Below are positions 1 through 8,326 of a DNA stretch of 64,000 nucleotides, piece after piece. Made by a program: the position numbers and the translations under genes. Source of the stretch: Bacteroidota bacterium (GTDB lineage: Bacteria > Bacteroidota > Bacteroidia > B-17B0 > Aurantibacillaceae); NCBI GenBank assembly GCA_020162035.1, contig JAIUNM010000006.1, positions 62,001-126,000 on the forward strand, written 5' to 3'. The notes beneath the pieces are model-generated. The model did not search any database. It was not told the origin of the DNA and saw only the letters and a list, made by a program, of their open reading frames with translations. The first letter of the stretch is position 1, and the number at the start of each line of letters is the position of its first letter.

Positions 1-1
1 A

Positions 2-1690
2 GGTTCTATCCCTTGGGACGATTTACACCACGTACAAATGTCTAAAACAAATGGAGAGTATGACGGAAAATGGGCTTTTGGAAATGCAAACAACACTCCT
101 CGTGTTGCGCGTATTAATTTGAAAACATTTAGAACCGAAGAAATTCTTGAAATTCCTAATAGCGCAGGTAACCACTCATCACCTTATATTACTGAAAACA
201 CTGAGTATTTAGTTGCCGGAACTCGTTTTAGTGTGCCACCAGATAATGCAAATGGAGATGTGCCTATTAACACCTACAAACAAAACTTTAAAGGTTATTT
301 AAGTTTTATTAGTGTTGGTAAAGAAGATGGTAACTTAGATATTGCTTTTCAATTAGAATGTCCAGGTATGAACTTTGATTTAAGTCGTGCTGGTAAAGGT
401 GTTTCACATGGATGGTTCTTTTTCTCATGTTACAATGTTGAACAAGCTAATACTTTATTAGAAGTAAACGCTTCGCAAAAAGATAAAGATTTTATAATGG
501 CTGTTAACTGGAAAAAAGCTGAAGAATACATCAAAGCTGGTAAAGGTAAAAAAATACCTGCTAAATATGCGCATAACAAATACAGTGACGAAACACACTC
601 TGCTACTTCTGAAATTAAAAACGAAGTTACTGTGTTAAACATAAAAGATTTCCCAGATTTATGTTATATGATGCCTTGTCCTAAATCTCCTCATGGTTGT
701 GACGTTGATCCTACAGGCGAATACATTGTTGGTAGCGGAAAATTAGCTGCATTAATACCCGTATTTAGTTATTCAAAAATGTTAAAAGCAATTGAATCAA
801 AATCGTTTGACGGAGATTATGAAGGTGTTCCGGTTTTAAAATATGATGCTGTTTTACATGGCGAAGTTAAAAAACCAGGTTTAGGCCCTCTTCATACCGA
901 ATTTGATGACAAAGGATATGGTTATACTTCTATGTTTGTATCTTCAGAAGTTGTAAAATGGAGTTTAAAAGACTTAACTGTTGTAGATCGCGTTCCTACT
1001 TTTTATTCAGTTGGACATTTATGTGTGGCTGGTGGTGATACTAAAAAACCTTATGGCAAATACATGATTGCTTACAATAAAATTACAAAAGATAGATATT
1101 TACCAACAGGCCCAGAATTAGCTCAAAGTGCTCAGTTATTTGATATAAGTGGTGATAAAATGGAAATGATTTTAGATTATCCAACAATTGGCGAACCACA
1201 CTACGCACAAATAATTGCTGCTGATATTGTCTCTAAAAATTCTTTAAAACTCTTTAAAATTGATGAAAACAAACACCCTTATGTAACAAAAGGAGAAAAA
1301 GAATCTAAAGTTGTTAGAGAAGGAAATAAAGTACACGTTTATATGACTTGCGTTCGCTCTCACTTTGCCCCAGATAACATCGAAGGAATTAAAGTTGGCG
1401 ATGAGGTTTATTTTCACGTAACTAACTTAGAACAAGATTGGGATGTGCCACACGGTTTTGCTATAAAAGGCGCAAATAATGGAGAATTATTAATTATGCC
1501 AGGCGAAACCCAAACTTTAAAATGGATTGCTGATAAAGCTGGAATGATGCCAATGTACTGTACAGATTTTTGTAGCGCATTACATCAAGAAATGCAAGGA
1601 TACGTTCGCGTATCTCCTGCAGGGAGCAACGTAAAACTAGAGTGGAGTGTTGGAACGAATTTACCTAAAGCAGAACCTGCTTCAAAGTAA
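2..1690 (+). CDS. nosZ: Nitrous oxide reductase, 5' partial
   Basis: Reduces N2O to N2 in the periplasm, the last step of denitrification. The reading frame is open from base 2, so the signal peptide and first part of the protein lie outside the window; the first in-window ATG (38) is internal. About 560 residues are visible. The N-terminal beta-propeller shows CuZ-type histidine motifs: DDLHH at the window edge, SHGW, SPHGCD, GPLHTEF, SVGHL and GEPHY. The C-terminal cupredoxin domain carries the CuA motif CTDFCSALHQEM (bases about 1558-1593), C-x3-C-x3-H-x2-M, plus PHGF. The companion genes downstream are typical of clade II (Bacteroidota-type) NosZ; whether the leader is Sec or Tat cannot be seen. 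A strong terminator follows, so nosZ may be transcribed separately from nosLDFY. Confidence 0.97.
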   Translation, partial: GSIPWDDLHHVQMSKTNGEYDGKWAFGNANNTPRVARINLKTFRTEEILEIPNSAGNHSSPYITENTEYLVAGTRFSVPPDNANGDVPINTYKQNFKGYLSFISVGKEDGNLDIAFQLECPGMNFDLSRAGKGVSHGWFFFSCYNVEQANTLLEVNASQKDKDFIMAVNWKKAEEYIKAGKGKKIPAKYAHNKYSDETHSATSEIKNEVTVLNIKDFPDLCYMMPCPKSPHGCDVDPTGEYIVGSGKLAALIPVFSYSKMLKAIESKSFDGDYEGVPVLKYDAVLHGEVKKPGLGPLHTEFDDKGYGYTSMFVSSEVVKWSLKDLTVVDRVPTFYSVGHLCVAGGDTKKPYGKYMIAYNKITKDRYLPTGPELAQSAQLFDISGDKMEMILDYPTIGEPHYAQIIAADIVSKNSLKLFKIDENKHPYVTKGEKESKVVREGNKVHVYMTCVRSHFAPDNIEGIKVGDEVYFHVTNLEQDWDVPHGFAIKGANNGELLIMPGETQTLKWIADKAGMMPMYCTDFCSALHQEMQGYVRVSPAGSNVKLEWSVGTNLPKAEPASK

Positions 1691-1710
1691 TAATTAACTA
1701 ATATTATTTA

Positions 1711-1748
1711 AAGGAGCAGAAACAAAAAATTGTCTGCTCCTTTTTTTT
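1711..1748 (+). terminator. Intrinsic terminator after nosZ
   Basis: A perfect 10-bp stem (AAGGAGCAGA at 1711-1720 pairing with 1733-1742) with a 12-base loop runs into eight T residues (1741-1748). It lies 20 bases after the nosZ stop and before the next gene, so it should end or attenuate nosZ transcripts before the accessory genes. Confidence 0.9.
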
Positions 1749-1753
1749 ATCCT

Positions 1754-1761
1754 TAAATTTG
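1754..1761 (+). promoter_or_regulatory. Candidate -7 element for the nosL-nosDFY operon
   Basis: TAAATTTG matches the Bacteroidota TAnnTTTG -7 consensus. It lies directly after the terminator and only five bases before the ATG at 1767, so a transcript from it would be almost leaderless. No clear -33 element is seen because the T tract occupies that position. Confidence 0.4.
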
Positions 1762-1766
1762 ACATT

Positions 1767-2783
1767 ATGAAAAATAATATTTCTATATTATCAAGGTTTT
1801 TATTGATAATAGCAACAGGCTTTTTAGTTTACTCTGTATTTGTACCTATTTGGCAAATAGATTTAGATGCCCCTCAATATCCAGAAGGTCTTAATTTAAA
1901 AATTCATGCTAATAAATTAGCAGGGAACGTTGATATTATAAATGGATTAAATCATTACATTGGAATGAAAACTTTACATACCGATGATTTTATTGAATTT
2001 AAAGTTTTACCATATATAATTTATTTTTTTGCGGGCCTTTCTTTATTAGTTGCAATATTTGGTAAAAAGAAATTTTTATACACCGTTTTTACTTTGTTTG
2101 TTTTATTTGGCATAGTTGCAATGGTAGATTTTTGGCATTGGGAGTATGAATATGGACATGATTTAGACCCTAATGCAGCAATTATTGTACCTGGAATGGC
2201 ATATCAACCGCCATTAATTGGGTTTAAGCAATTACTTAACTTTGGTGCTTATTCAATTCCTGATTTAGGAGGTTGGCTTTTTATTAGTAGTGGCTTATTA
2301 ATGCTTGTAGCTGTATTAAAAGAATCTGAAATTTTAAAAAAATTTACTAAAAAAAAGTCTAATGTTGCTTTAGCTGCATTTGCTTTAACTTTTATTTTAA
2401 CTAGTTGTGGACAATCAGGACCAGAAAAAATTAATTTAAATAAAGACGATTGTGATAATTGTAAAATGTCTATCTCAGATAAAAGATTTGCTTGCGAGTT
2501 AGTTACTGAAAAAGGACGAGTTTATAAATTTGACGATATTTCTTGCTTAGTTTCTTTTAATCAAGAAAACAAGGACAAAACTAATAACGCTTTGTTTTAT
2601 ATACAAGATTATATAACTCCAAATGAACTAATACAACACAGCAATTTAATTTTTATAACAGGAGAAAATGTTAATAGTCCAATGGGAGGTAATATAGCTG
2701 CATTTTCAAACAAAGACAGCGCCGAAGTTTATAAAAATAAATGGGAAGCTGCTAAAATAGATTGGACTTTAATAAATAAATAA
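1767..2783 (+). CDS. nosL: Membrane protein fused to a NosL copper-chaperone domain
   Basis: A 338-residue protein in two parts. Residues 1-195 form a membrane section with hydrophobic segments near 8-28, 82-98, 104-121 and 166-185 and a His-rich stretch (DFWHWEYEYGHD, about 121-132). The rest is a NosL-like domain with CDNCKM (C229, C232, M234), the Cu(I)-binding motif of NosL, which delivers copper for NosZ maturation. Between them a second hydrophobic stretch ends in LTSCG (C214), which looks like the lipobox of a free-standing NosL. The frame is continuous, so this appears to be a fusion of two genes that are usually separate in nos clusters. It is first in the nosDFY operon, one base before nosD. 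The NosL part is firm; the role of the membrane part is unknown. Confidence 0.85.
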   Translation: MKNNISILSRFLLIIATGFLVYSVFVPIWQIDLDAPQYPEGLNLKIHANKLAGNVDIINGLNHYIGMKTLHTDDFIEFKVLPYIIYFFAGLSLLVAIFGKKKFLYTVFTLFVLFGIVAMVDFWHWEYEYGHDLDPNAAIIVPGMAYQPPLIGFKQLLNFGAYSIPDLGGWLFISSGLLMLVAVLKESEILKKFTKKKSNVALAAFALTFILTSCGQSGPEKINLNKDDCDNCKMSISDKRFACELVTEKGRVYKFDDISCLVSFNQENKDKTNNALFYIQDYITPNELIQHSNLIFITGENVNSPMGGNIAAFSNKDSAEVYKNKWEAAKIDWTLINK

Positions 2784-2784
2784 A

Positions 2785-4020
2785 TTGAAAATATTTTTCA
2801 AAATATTTTTAGTATTCTTTTTACCTAATTGTTTTTTCGGGAAACAATTAAATGTAGGCGCTGGAAAACCAATACTATCTATAAAAGAAGCAATTAGTAA
2901 ATCTAATAAAGGAGATAGTATTTTTGTTTATGGGGGCATTTATAAAGAAGGAAACATTATTATTGATAAACCTTTATCTTTATTTGGAATTGATTACCCT
3001 GTACTTGATGGCCAAAAAAAATTCGAAGTCCTATCAATTAAAGCAAATAATGTTTTAGTTACAGGGTTTAAACTTCAAAAATCTGGAATGGCAACTTTAG
3101 ATGATCCGGGAGGGATAAAAGTTTATGATAGCAAGTGCGTAACAATATGCAATAATATTTTAGACGATAATTTTTTTGGAATTTATTTACAATACAGTAA
3201 ACATTGTATTATTAAAAACAATAAACTAATTGCATACGCAACAGAAGAACAACAAATTGGCAACGGCATTCACTGTTGGAAAAGTGATAGTTTACAAATT
3301 ATTGAAAACGATGTAACAGGGCACAGAGATGGAATTTATTTTGAATTTGTTACAAATTCTATTATTTGGAAAAACAATTCAATAAAAAACATTAGGTATG
3401 GTTTGCATTTTATGTTTTCAAATAATGATGCGTATATTTCCAATACATTTAAAAATAACGGTGCCGGGGTTGCAGTTATGTTTACTCATAAAGTTAAAAT
3501 GATTAATAATATTTTTGAAGAAAATTGGGGAGATGCAGCTTACGGTTTAATGTTAAAAGAAATTTCTGATAGTTATATTTATGGCAATCAATTTAAACGA
3601 AATACTACGGGAATATACATGGAAGGTACAAACAGAATTAAAGTTGAAAAAAACAATTTACAAGCAAATGGTTGGGGCATGAAAATACAGGCAAGCTGTA
3701 TGGATAATGAAATTAAACAAAATAATTTTTTAAACAACACATTTGATATAAGCACTAACGGAAGCGTAGTATTAAATAATTTTGATAATAATTATTGGGA
3801 TAAATACGAAGGCTACGATTTAAATAAAGATAAAATTGGCGATATTCCATATCATCCATTAAGTTTATTTTCAATTATTGTAGAAAAAAACCCACCTGCA
3901 ATGCTTTTATTTAGAAGTTTTATGATAAATTTATTAGATAAATCAGAAAAAATATTACCAAGCTTAACTCCTGATAATTTTATTGACAATAAACCATTAA
4001 TGAACGCCGTTACTTTATGA
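2785..4020 (+). CDS. nosD: NosD, periplasmic copper-site maturation protein
   Basis: A 411-residue protein with an N-terminal signal peptide (residues 1-19, KIFFKIFLVFFLP) followed by right-handed parallel beta-helix repeats rich in Asn (NNILDDN, ENDVTGHRDGIYFE, NNNLQANGWG), the CASH/NosD fold. NosD works with the NosFY ABC transporter in assembling the CuZ site of NosZ. A TTG start at 2785 is chosen because it lies one base after the upstream stop and gives the complete signal peptide; no ATG fits. The stop overlaps nosF by ATGA, indicating translational coupling. Confidence 0.93.
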   Translation: MKIFFKIFLVFFLPNCFFGKQLNVGAGKPILSIKEAISKSNKGDSIFVYGGIYKEGNIIIDKPLSLFGIDYPVLDGQKKFEVLSIKANNVLVTGFKLQKSGMATLDDPGGIKVYDSKCVTICNNILDDNFFGIYLQYSKHCIIKNNKLIAYATEEQQIGNGIHCWKSDSLQIIENDVTGHRDGIYFEFVTNSIIWKNNSIKNIRYGLHFMFSNNDAYISNTFKNNGAGVAVMFTHKVKMINNIFEENWGDAAYGLMLKEISDSYIYGNQFKRNTTGIYMEGTNRIKVEKNNLQANGWGMKIQASCMDNEIKQNNFLNNTFDISTNGSVVLNNFDNNYWDKYEGYDLNKDKIGDIPYHPLSLFSIIVEKNPPAMLLFRSFMINLLDKSEKILPSLTPDNFIDNKPLMNAVTL

Positions 4021-4730
4021 TAGAAATAAATCAATTACACAAAAGTTTTGGCAAACTAAAAGTATTAAACGACATTAATTTAACATTTAGTAGCGGAGAT
4101 TGTATTGCTTTAATAGGGCCAAATGGTTGCGGAAAAACAACTTTAATTAAAAGCATTTTAGGCATGGTAATTCCTGATAAAGGAAATATTAAAGTAAATG
4201 GCAAATTAATTTCTAAAGATTATCAATACCGCGAGCAAATTGGTTATATGCCACAAATTGGAAGATATCCAGATAATATGACAATTGGCCACATTATCGA
4301 AATGATAAAAGATATTAGAAAAACAAATCAAAAACTAGATGAAGAATTGCTTAATCAATTTTTACTTAAAAGTATGTTTGATAAAAGAATGAGAACTTTA
4401 TCTGGTGGAACAACTCAAAAAGTTAGTGCAACCATAGCGTTTTTATTTAACCCTAATATTTTAATTTTAGACGAACCAACCGCTGGTTTAGATCCATTAG
4501 CTTCTGAAATTCTTAAAGAAAAAATAATTACCGAAAAACAAAAAGGAAAATTAATTTTAATTACATCGCACTTATTAAGCGAATTAGATGAACTAATTAG
4601 TCATGTTGTTTTTATGAACGAAGGACAAGTTAAATTTCATAAAACAATAGCTGATTTAAAAGATGCAACAGGTGAACAAAAAATTTCAAAAGCTATAGCA
4701 AACGTTTTAAAAAGCACTATACATGAATAG
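4017..4730 (+). CDS. nosF: NosF, ABC transporter ATPase for NosZ maturation
   Basis: A 237-residue cytoplasmic ATPase. Visible are Walker A GPNGCGKTT (34-42), the signature LSGGTTQKV, Walker B ILILDEPTAGLDP and the switch His in ITSHLLSE. It pairs with the NosY permease and probably powers delivery of a sulfur or other factor to NosD for the CuZ cluster. It overlaps nosD by four bases and nosY by eight. Confidence 0.95.
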   Translation: MIEINQLHKSFGKLKVLNDINLTFSSGDCIALIGPNGCGKTTLIKSILGMVIPDKGNIKVNGKLISKDYQYREQIGYMPQIGRYPDNMTIGHIIEMIKDIRKTNQKLDEELLNQFLLKSMFDKRMRTLSGGTTQKVSATIAFLFNPNILILDEPTAGLDPLASEILKEKIITEKQKGKLILITSHLLSELDELISHVVFMNEGQVKFHKTIADLKDATGEQKISKAIANVLKSTIHE

Positions 4731-5490
4731 GATAGTAAAGTATATAATTTTAGATATTTTGAAAAATAAAATTGTAATAATTTACACATTGTTACTTTCA
4801 ATTTTATCATGGAGTGTATTTAGTTTAGAAGACAATAGTTCAAAAGGAATGTTAACATTGTTAAATGTAATTTTATTAACTGTACCATTAGTTTCAGTTA
4901 TATTTTCTACCATATATTTATACAACAGTTCCGAGTTTATTGAGTTATTATTAAGCCAACCAATAAAACGATCAAAAATTTGGAACAGTTTATTTATGGG
5001 TTTAGTAATTTCATTAATGTTATCTTTTTTTATTGGCGTAGGAATACCAATTTTAATTTATTCGCCTAATGATGTTGGTATAATGATGTTGTTAGTTGGT
5101 ATTTTCATTTCAACAATTTTTGTTTCTATTGCTTTTTTAAGTTCTATACTAACAAGAGATAAAGCAAAAGGTATTGGCATTTCAATTATACTTTGGTTGT
5201 TTTTTGGTTTACTTTTTGATGGTATTGTTTTGTTTTTATTATTTCAATTATCAGATTATCCAATTGAAAAATTAATGATAGGTATTACAGCATTAAATCC
5301 AATTGATTTAGCTAGAATATTAATTTTATTACATCTCGATGTTTCTGCAATGATGGGACATACTGGAGCTGTTTTTAAAGAATTTTTTGGCACATCTTTA
5401 GGGATAATTATTGTATTTATTATACTGTTATTATGGATTGTTATACCATATTATGCATCTATTTTAAAATTTAAGAGTAAAGATTTATAA
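4723..5490 (+). CDS. nosY: NosY, ABC transporter permease
   Basis: A 255-residue inner-membrane protein with about six hydrophobic segments (first near residues 15-32, last near 225-247) and the ABC-2 permease pattern. It is the membrane partner of NosF and belongs to the tightly overlapping nosDFY group. The globin gene follows three bases after its stop. Confidence 0.93.
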   Translation: MNRIVKYIILDILKNKIVIIYTLLLSILSWSVFSLEDNSSKGMLTLLNVILLTVPLVSVIFSTIYLYNSSEFIELLLSQPIKRSKIWNSLFMGLVISLMLSFFIGVGIPILIYSPNDVGIMMLLVGIFISTIFVSIAFLSSILTRDKAKGIGISIILWLFFGLLFDGIVLFLLFQLSDYPIEKLMIGITALNPIDLARILILLHLDVSAMMGHTGAVFKEFFGTSLGIIIVFIILLLWIVIPYYASILKFKSKDL

Positions 5491-5493
5491 ATC

Positions 5494-5862
5494 ATGAAAA
5501 AAGATTTACTAAATAAAAAAGATATTAAAAAACTTGTTCATTCTTTTTTTGAAAAAGCTAAACATGATAAAATATTAGAACATTTTTTTAATAATGTAAA
5601 TTTTAATGAAAAAAAACACATTGCAACTATGTGTAAGTTTTGGGAAAATGCTTTGTTTTATAGTGGTAATTATGTTGGAAACCCAATGCAAACACACATG
5701 GATATAAATTCAAAATCAGCATTAAACACTAACCATTTTTCAAAATGGATACAGTTATTTAATGAAACTGTTGACGAATTATTTGTAGGCGAAAATGCCG
5801 AAACGATAAAACAAAAAGCATTTAATGTTAGTACAATATTGCAAATTAGGTTGTTTAAGTAA
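5494..5862 (+). CDS. Truncated hemoglobin, probably group III
   Basis: A 122-residue single-domain globin of normal length for group III truncated hemoglobins. FWENALFYSGNY and the NHFSKWIQLFNETVDELF segment, which contains the likely proximal His, match the family. These proteins bind O2 or NO; NO detoxification is plausible next to nos genes but is inferred. It starts three bases after nosY, so it is probably the last gene of that operon. Its 3' end overlaps the convergent DUF59 gene by eight bases. Confidence 0.85.
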   Translation: MKKDLLNKKDIKKLVHSFFEKAKHDKILEHFFNNVNFNEKKHIATMCKFWENALFYSGNYVGNPMQTHMDINSKSALNTNHFSKWIQLFNETVDELFVGENAETIKQKAFNVSTILQIRLFK

Positions 5863-6181
5863 GCCCTAATTGTTTTCTTCCTGCTGGTGTTATAAAATCT
5901 CTTGTCCATTTTGGTTCCCAAACAAGATTTATTTCTGTTGTACATTCAGGATGTTCTCTATTTAAACATTCTTTTACTTGTGTTAAAATTAAATCACTCA
6001 TTGGACAGCCTTTTGAAGACAATGTCATTGTAACTAAAATAGATTTATTTATACTATTATAAGTGATTTTATAAATTAAACCCATGTCAACAATGTTAAT
6101 AGTAACTTCTGGATCTATAACTTCTTTTAAACTATGAAGTATAGCAATTTCTTTTTTATCCCCTTCTGTATAAAAATCCAT
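5855..6181 (-). CDS. DUF59/MIP18-family Fe-S assembly protein
   Basis: A 108-residue protein of the DUF59 (PaaD/SufT/MIP18) family: EVIDPEVTINIVDMGLIYKI near the N-terminus and the conserved Cys in SSKGCPMSD (about residues 55-63). Family members help insert or mature Fe-S clusters. It is the last gene of the five-gene minus-strand operon with ric; its start overlaps the stop of the upstream membrane protein gene (TAATG), indicating coupling. Repair of NO-damaged Fe-S clusters is a reasonable role from context. Confidence 0.85.
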   Translation of the reverse strand: MDFYTEGDKKEIAILHSLKEVIDPEVTINIVDMGLIYKITYNSINKSILVTMTLSSKGCPMSDLILTQVKECLNREHPECTTEINLVWEPKWTRDFITPAGRKQLGLT

Positions 6182-7473
6182 TAGTTAATAGTTTTATATA
6201 TTATTGGTTTGTGGAATACAATTTTAAATACGTTTGCTAAATATAGTAAAGCACAACAAATTATTAAAACGCCTCCAAATTTAATTATATAACTTGTTGA
6301 GGTTAATATTCCGTATAATAAAATAATAAAAGCAAATAAATAAATACTTAGTTGTGTTTTAGCGAGTTTATTAGAATACAAATCTTTTGGCATTGGTTTT
6401 TTTATAGTTGTAGGATAATTAGAATATATTTTTAACCAAGAAATAAAAGATAAATTTTTATAGGTTTGCCCAAATATTAAAATTGTAAAAAACCCTAATA
6501 GTATACTATAAACCAATGCAATATTTAATTGCATCTCAACATCTGAGCTTTTATATGTTTTAAATTTTAGTAAACACCAAAGCACAATAGGTATTAAAAT
6601 TAGTATAAACGCAATTAATGTTTGTAACAAGCCAACGTCTAGTTGTTTTTTTAAACGTGTTTTAAAAGCTTGGTAAATATATGTACCAAACATTATTACA
6701 GCAATAATTACTACACTTAAATAAAAATATGACCTTTGTAGCCCATTAAAAAAAACGCTGTCAATTACAAATACAAACAAACTTACATTTAAAACATAAA
6801 AACTTAACTTAATTATTTTATTGTTTAATTTGCCTGATAACAAAAACATAGGAACTAATTTTGATGCAACACCAAAAACTAAATTTAAAAACCATCCTAA
6901 CAAACCTACATGAGCATGTATTTTTAAAAAATATAAATGATCTTTATTTAAAAAAGCGTACCTAAAATTAAACGCAAGTAAAGTGCCTAAAAATACAGTA
7001 AGCCAAAACCAAAGTAATGAAACGCCAATAAAATCTAATTCTATACTTTTTTCTTTTGCCGAATTAATAGTTAAATACAAATTAAAAAACAAAAAACATA
7101 CACCTAAAAACACTAATACAGAAGCAATTTGTATAAGTAAACCAACATTAAAATTCCAAAAAGAATAAGTTAAAACAAAAAGCCCAAGCATAATTAAGCA
7201 ATATGAAATATAACCTAATTTAACGCTGTATAGTTTAGAGTTTGTAATAACAGGCACAAGTTGATAAAGAGAACCTATTATGATGATGCTTATCCAACCA
7301 ATTGTTGTAAGATGAGTAATTGCCAATACTTTTGGATGAAAATAATGCCCTATAAAATGTAAACTATTAAACGGGATTAAAACACTTATAAAGAAAAATA
7401 CAATTGCAGCCGTAACATAATGCAATATAGAAATATTGTAAACCCTATTATCGTTAAAAGTAAGGTGTTGCAT
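6181..7473 (-). CDS. Heme-copper-oxidase-like (NnrS-like) membrane protein
   Basis: A 430-residue integral membrane protein with about twelve hydrophobic segments. Histidines sit inside or near the helices, for example AITHLTTIGW (about residues 50-60) and KIHAHVGLLGWFLN (about 184-197), a pattern seen in subunit-I-like and NnrS-like families. It lacks the full set of oxidase ligands as far as can be seen, so it is probably not an oxidase. Its gene is coupled at both ends by one-base overlaps within the ric operon, which suggests a role in NO handling or heme/NO sensing. A related but distinct protein lies at 28694-29926. Confidence 0.65.
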   Translation of the reverse strand: MQHLTFNDNRVYNISILHYVTAAIVFFFISVLIPFNSLHFIGHYFHPKVLAITHLTTIGWISIIIIGSLYQLVPVITNSKLYSVKLGYISYCLIMLGLFVLTYSFWNFNVGLLIQIASVLVFLGVCFLFFNLYLTINSAKEKSIELDFIGVSLLWFWLTVFLGTLLAFNFRYAFLNKDHLYFLKIHAHVGLLGWFLNLVFGVASKLVPMFLLSGKLNNKIIKLSFYVLNVSLFVFVIDSVFFNGLQRSYFYLSVVIIAVIMFGTYIYQAFKTRLKKQLDVGLLQTLIAFILILIPIVLWCLLKFKTYKSSDVEMQLNIALVYSILLGFFTILIFGQTYKNLSFISWLKIYSNYPTTIKKPMPKDLYSNKLAKTQLSIYLFAFIILLYGILTSTSYIIKFGGVLIICCALLYLANVFKIVFHKPIIYKTIN

Positions 7474-8294
7474 TATTTAAAAATATACAATTTTACGTTT
7501 CCTTCTGCAATTTCTTCAACTAACCATTTAAAATTATTTTCAACTAATTCAGGAAATAAAAATTGAGGAACTTTTTTATGGTGCACAAGTAACATAAAAT
7601 TATTAGGTAATAATTTTAATTCATTTAAGATGCTTATCATTGGTTGTGGCATTTCTAAATTTCTAACATCTATTTCTTTAATTTTTCCTGCATATAAATT
7701 AATTAAATCTTTTGAAGAAATGCTTTCGCTCACACTAATTATATTTCCTTTGTCTTTAATAGTGTTTATATTTAAACTATCTGGATTATTATTTTTATAA
7801 AAATAAGTGTTTACTAAATTAGCACTAACATGTTCCACTTTATAATTAAAATCTTTTTTTTCTAAAATAGCTATAAGCGGGGTTGGCTCAAAAGTGTTTA
7901 TTATTTTTAATGTACTTTTTAAAGGAAAATTTTTAGTTAGTTTCATTATTTTATTAAATGGATCAATATTATTTTGTAACATTTCCCTTACATCTAATTC
8001 AATAATATTTTCGCTAATAAAATGCTGTTCATGTTTATTTATATTAGTTAAATTATCTGTTTTATTTAATTTAGTGCAAACAAATCCTATAGTTGATAAT
8101 TTATCAAAAAAATCTTGCACAGTTACGCCTCCAATTTTTGCAGCTTGTTTTATTGAAACCCTAGAAGCTAATACTTTTCTTAAAACAGGAATTCTTAATT
8201 TTTCAAAATGTTTTGCTATAGAAACTATTTTTTCTATAGCATCGGGGTTGTGTGCTATTATGGTTGAAATTTTTGTATTTTCGTTTATTTCCAT
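7473..8294 (-). CDS. DUF1858 and DUF2249 domain protein
   Basis: A 273-residue soluble protein. Residues 1-70 resemble DUF1858 (STIIAHNPDAIEKIV then a helix-turn-helix-like VSIKQAAKIGGV). Two DUF2249-like units follow, one beginning at IIELDVREM (about 98) and one at IKEIDVRNLEMPQPM (about 206). Such modules accompany Ric/YtfE and nitrite or NO metabolism genes in many bacteria; a redox or Fe-S related role is assumed, no reaction is known. It lies in the operon between ric and the membrane protein. A GC-rich hairpin sits in the gap before it. Confidence 0.75.
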   Translation of the reverse strand: MEINENTKISTIIAHNPDAIEKIVSIAKHFEKLRIPVLRKVLASRVSIKQAAKIGGVTVQDFFDKLSTIGFVCTKLNKTDNLTNINKHEQHFISENIIELDVREMLQNNIDPFNKIMKLTKNFPLKSTLKIINTFEPTPLIAILEKKDFNYKVEHVSANLVNTYFYKNNNPDSLNINTIKDKGNIISVSESISSKDLINLYAGKIKEIDVRNLEMPQPMISILNELKLLPNNFMLLVHHKKVPQFLFPELVENNFKWLVEEIAEGNVKLYIFK

Positions 8295-8302
8295 AGAAAT
8301 AA

Positions 8303-8320
8303 AGGCCCAATTAAGGGCCT
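8303..8320 (-). promoter_or_regulatory. Intra-operon hairpin between ric and the DUF2249 gene
   Basis: AGGCCC (8303-8308) pairs with GGGCCT (8315-8320) around a six-base loop in an otherwise AT-rich region. On the minus strand it is followed by TTATTTC, a weak T-rich tail. It may stabilise the upstream ric message or partially terminate transcription. Confidence 0.55.
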
Positions 8321-8326
8321 ATCGTT

